A DNA stretch of 22,721 nt from Apostichopus californicus (lineage: Eukaryota > Echinodermata > Holothuroidea > Aspidochirotida > Stichopodidae). The notes under the pieces were generated by a model. That model was not told where the DNA came from and ran no database searches. It saw nothing but the letters and a program-made list of their open reading frames with translations. The position numbers and the translations under genes are program-made. Positions within the stretch are counted from its first letter, which is position 1; each line of letters opens with the position of its first letter. The stretch is taken from assembly GCA_020650975.1 (NCBI GenBank), contig JAIPMN010037008.1:1-22721 (forward strand), written 5' to 3'. This document shows, piece by piece, positions 20,681 through 22,721 of the stretch.

Positions 20681-21539
20681 AGAGAGAAATAAGTGAAAGA
20701 AAGCAGCCTACAACTATACACTTATTTTTATCATTATGCAGTCTTTAAAGGTTGAGTTGAAAGGTCAGATTTTCGTAATTTGATATGAGAGCTGCGGAGT
20801 TTTATCCTGCAGTACGTTTATAGCGTATGTTGTGCTGAGAGGAGGTAAGCCTATGGGAGGGTACATAGACAGTGTTGCGAGGGAACGAGTACATACTAAG
20901 AGTACGTAAAAACGTTGAACAATTAAAAAACAAAAATAAATAGCGGTACCTATAATGATGATGAAACAGTGTTTATGTAAATTAGATAAATGACTCTTTT
21001 TTTGTTAGACGAATAAAGGTTGACACTTACTGTGTTATAAAGAGCCTTACAATTGACTAGGCATAAGATGTATAATAATATATATAATATGCTTTTATAT
21101 TTTTTTCTTTGAGAATATAACATCGTGCGAATTAATTACACAATTACGGAGACGATAAAAACAACCTTGCATAGATATCTTAGGACAGGCAAATGGATTA
21201 TCAATTAATTTAGCGACACAGCAAGCAGATTGCATTATATAACATACATGAACCGTAAATTATACTGTAATATGCTAAAAGTGGCCAAAAGTGACGAATT
21301 CTAAAGAATCTACATACTATATTACAATCATTATAACATGTTATTTTTAGTTATACTACATGATATTGCACCGGTAGTATGCGTAATGGAAATTATCAGT
21401 TCTTCATTAGAGTGTTTTTTGTGGTTCGATTTCACCTGCTATCATAGAACTGATGAATATAAGAAGGTTCGTCAAAAATTAACCAAGATAATGATAAATC
21501 AAATAATAGTAACGAATGCGTATCCTCGATACTACTTAC
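20681..21539. other. NLR intron 1, 5' end, nothing recognised
   Basis: AT-rich intronic DNA leading to the exon A donor GTAAGT at 21539-21534. No repeat or exon-like segment was recognised. Confidence 0.5.
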
Positions 21540-22721
21540 GTCATGACTTGATGCTATCTGTAGCAGCTGTACGGTAGACCTCTGTAGTAACTTGCTGTCA
21601 TCTCTCTTGATGATAACTGCCTTAGAACAGAGATCTGTAACAGTCTTCCTGATCTCCTCAATGTCTCCATTTTGTTCCAAGATGCAGAGGATTGCAAACT
21701 TATCACAATCCTTTTTCTTCTTCAAATATTCGATGATGTTACGAGCAGCTGTACGGCTTAGTCCACATGCGAATCGAAAGACATACTGGAGGTCAAATGG
21801 ATCCATCTTACCCATAGTTTGTTCTAATTCAGCTGAATTCCTCACACTAGCAGCGATATCCGCCACCCTAAATGATGCAAACCACTCACAGAATAGTTTA
21901 TGGTAGAAGCTTACTTCAATCTTGGTATTAATGATATCACCAGGAGTTTCTCCATCGGGAATATCAACGACATTTTCCTCTACTAAAATACCAACACGGA
22001 TATAGTGATCATAAAATGCTTGACCAACTCGTTTACAGAACGCATCTTTCCCCCACACAATCTGTTGATACTCTCTATTGAGACCTTCAAATGCTATTTT
22101 ATCAAGTTCACCATGTTTAGACTCAAACTCCACTTCATAGGTCATAACGTTACGTTCCGCTGCCTTGTTTCTGGTGTGACTGTGAAAACATTTCATCATG
22201 TAGATGAAAAACTCTGTAACAGACTTAAATTTCTGAAAGTCTTTTCTTTCATCAGTCATGTGAGCGAAAGTAACGAAGAATAGAGGAATTTGGCAGAGAT
22301 CGTCAAGAATTGGGTTTCCTTTCAAACCTTGTTTAATTTGATCAAAAGCCTTTTCATTTTCGTCTCCAGTGATGGCTTTGCGAATGTACTGATCACGCGC
22401 AGTTTCATCAAAACCTTTCAACTTGACACGTTTGGTTTCTGATTTGTCAAAGTCTTTTGGTAGATACCTGGTCGTCAAGGTTACTTCAAATTGTCGAAAC
22501 TTTTCTAATCTGACGATCTGATCTACGTCACTTCCTGTGGTTTGATCTTTTTCAGGATACTCGTCATAACCATCCAGGAGAACTTTAACTCTATGGCAGC
22601 CTTCCAGAATAGCTCTAATGTCAGATTGTTTCACACGGGGCTCGTTTGGTAATAGAAACATTTTGATTGCTCTGTAAATGGACTTCACGTTACCAAGCTG
22701 TCTCAGTCGGAGAAGAATTAA
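21540..22721 (-). CDS. NLR exon A: NACHT domain from Walker B onward (5' truncated by window edge)
   Basis: The frame is open across the whole stretch (394 codons) with no in-window start; it reads LILLRLRQLGN at the edge, so a Met or Val near 22688 is internal. Visible motifs (residues of this fragment): Walker B VKVLLDGYDEYPEK with the acidic D50 and D53-E54; sensor-1-like TLTTRYLP at about 81-88; the NLR winged-helix landmark GNPILDDLCQIPLF at about 135-148; and FYHKLFCEWFA at about 272-282, the F-H-K-x-F-x-E-[WFY]-x-A pattern typical of NLRs. The last 40 residues (…DLCSKAVIIK…LLQRSTVQLLQIASSHD) match exon E and are therefore the first quarter of module 1. The donor is CATGAC|GTAAGT at 21540/21539, phase 0. 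The Walker A loop is missing only because the window ends. A NACHT ATPase of NLR type is the firm call; orthology to a named vertebrate NLR (for example NLRC4) is not claimed. Confidence 0.93.

Larger units (their letters stand above)
1585..22721 (-). other. Gene model: NACHT-domain NOD-like receptor, 3' part (8 exons visible)
   Basis: This is a split gene on the minus strand, open at the right edge. Coding exons in transcript order are 22721-21540, 14962-14751, 13854-13778, 11746-11691, 11242-11123, 8785-8577, 3882-3809 and 1709-1585. All seven introns are GT-AG (6577, 896, 2031, 448, 2337, 4694 and 2099 bp), and junction phases 0, 2, 1, 0, 0, 2, 1 keep one frame open for 685 codons before TAA. 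The protein is the back half of an intracellular STAND-type NLR: NACHT Walker B, sensor-1 and winged-helix-like segments, then two copies of a repeated module of about 154 residues in place of obvious LRRs. NLRs of this class sense ligands in the cytosol and oligomerise through the NACHT; that role is known for the family and inferred here. The Walker A loop and any CARD, death or DED domain must lie beyond 22721. No promoter is in the window. Confidence 0.85.

Overview
This is eukaryotic, AT-rich, intron-rich animal DNA. The strongest signal is one large split gene on the minus strand that runs in from the right edge of the window. It encodes the C-terminal part of a NACHT-domain NOD-like receptor (NLR). 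The invertebrate-type NLR, the long repeat-laden introns, the hAT-like MITE, the CR1/L2-like relic and the abundant short tandem repeats suggest a marine deuterostome, most plausibly an echinoderm such as a sea cucumber. That taxonomic call is an inference, not something read directly.

Gene model, minus strand, from right to left: exon A 21540-22721 (NACHT body, open at the window edge), B 14751-14962, C 13778-13854, D 11691-11746, E 11123-11242, F 8577-8785, G 3809-3882, H 1585-1709 (probable last coding exon, TAA at 1585-1587). Every junction is GT-AG, and the phases run 0, 2, 1, 0, 0, 2, 1 without a break, giving one open frame from 22721 to the stop (685 codons visible). The small exons were found by eye from splice sites, phase and mutual similarity. 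They show that the region after the NACHT is not a run of canonical LRRs. It is a module of about 154 codons built from four exons (roughly 120, 210, 75 and 56 nt). One copy uses the end of exon A plus B, C and D. The second copy is E, F, G and H. The Walker A loop and the N-terminal signalling domain lie outside the window.

Regions: 1-1246 is an ATC/ACC microsatellite field with a longer-period substructure, just beyond the 3' end of the gene. Intron 7 (1710-3808) is featureless. Intron 6 (3883-8576) contains a second, related ATC/ACC field (4254-6735) and a G-rich stretch (7330-7880). Intron 5 (8786-11122) has a degenerate TTGTTG-rich repeat family. Intron 3 (11747-13777) is mostly a 34-bp minisatellite of about 40 units whose first unit starts at the splice donor of exon C, so every unit carries a donor-like sequence. 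Intron 2 holds a decayed CR1/L2-like retrotransposon 3' end. Intron 1 (14963-21539) is a transposon and repeat graveyard: a diverged, rearranged duplication (15480-16720), a 965-bp element with 45-bp terminal inverted repeats around 232-bp tandem repeats (17341-18305), a 415-bp hAT-like MITE with a perfect 8-bp target duplication (19417-19831) inside an older repeat, and a roughly 400-bp local duplication (20045-20680).

No tRNA, rRNA, CRISPR array or second convincing protein gene was seen. Most long open frames are artefacts of the trinucleotide or minisatellite repeats.
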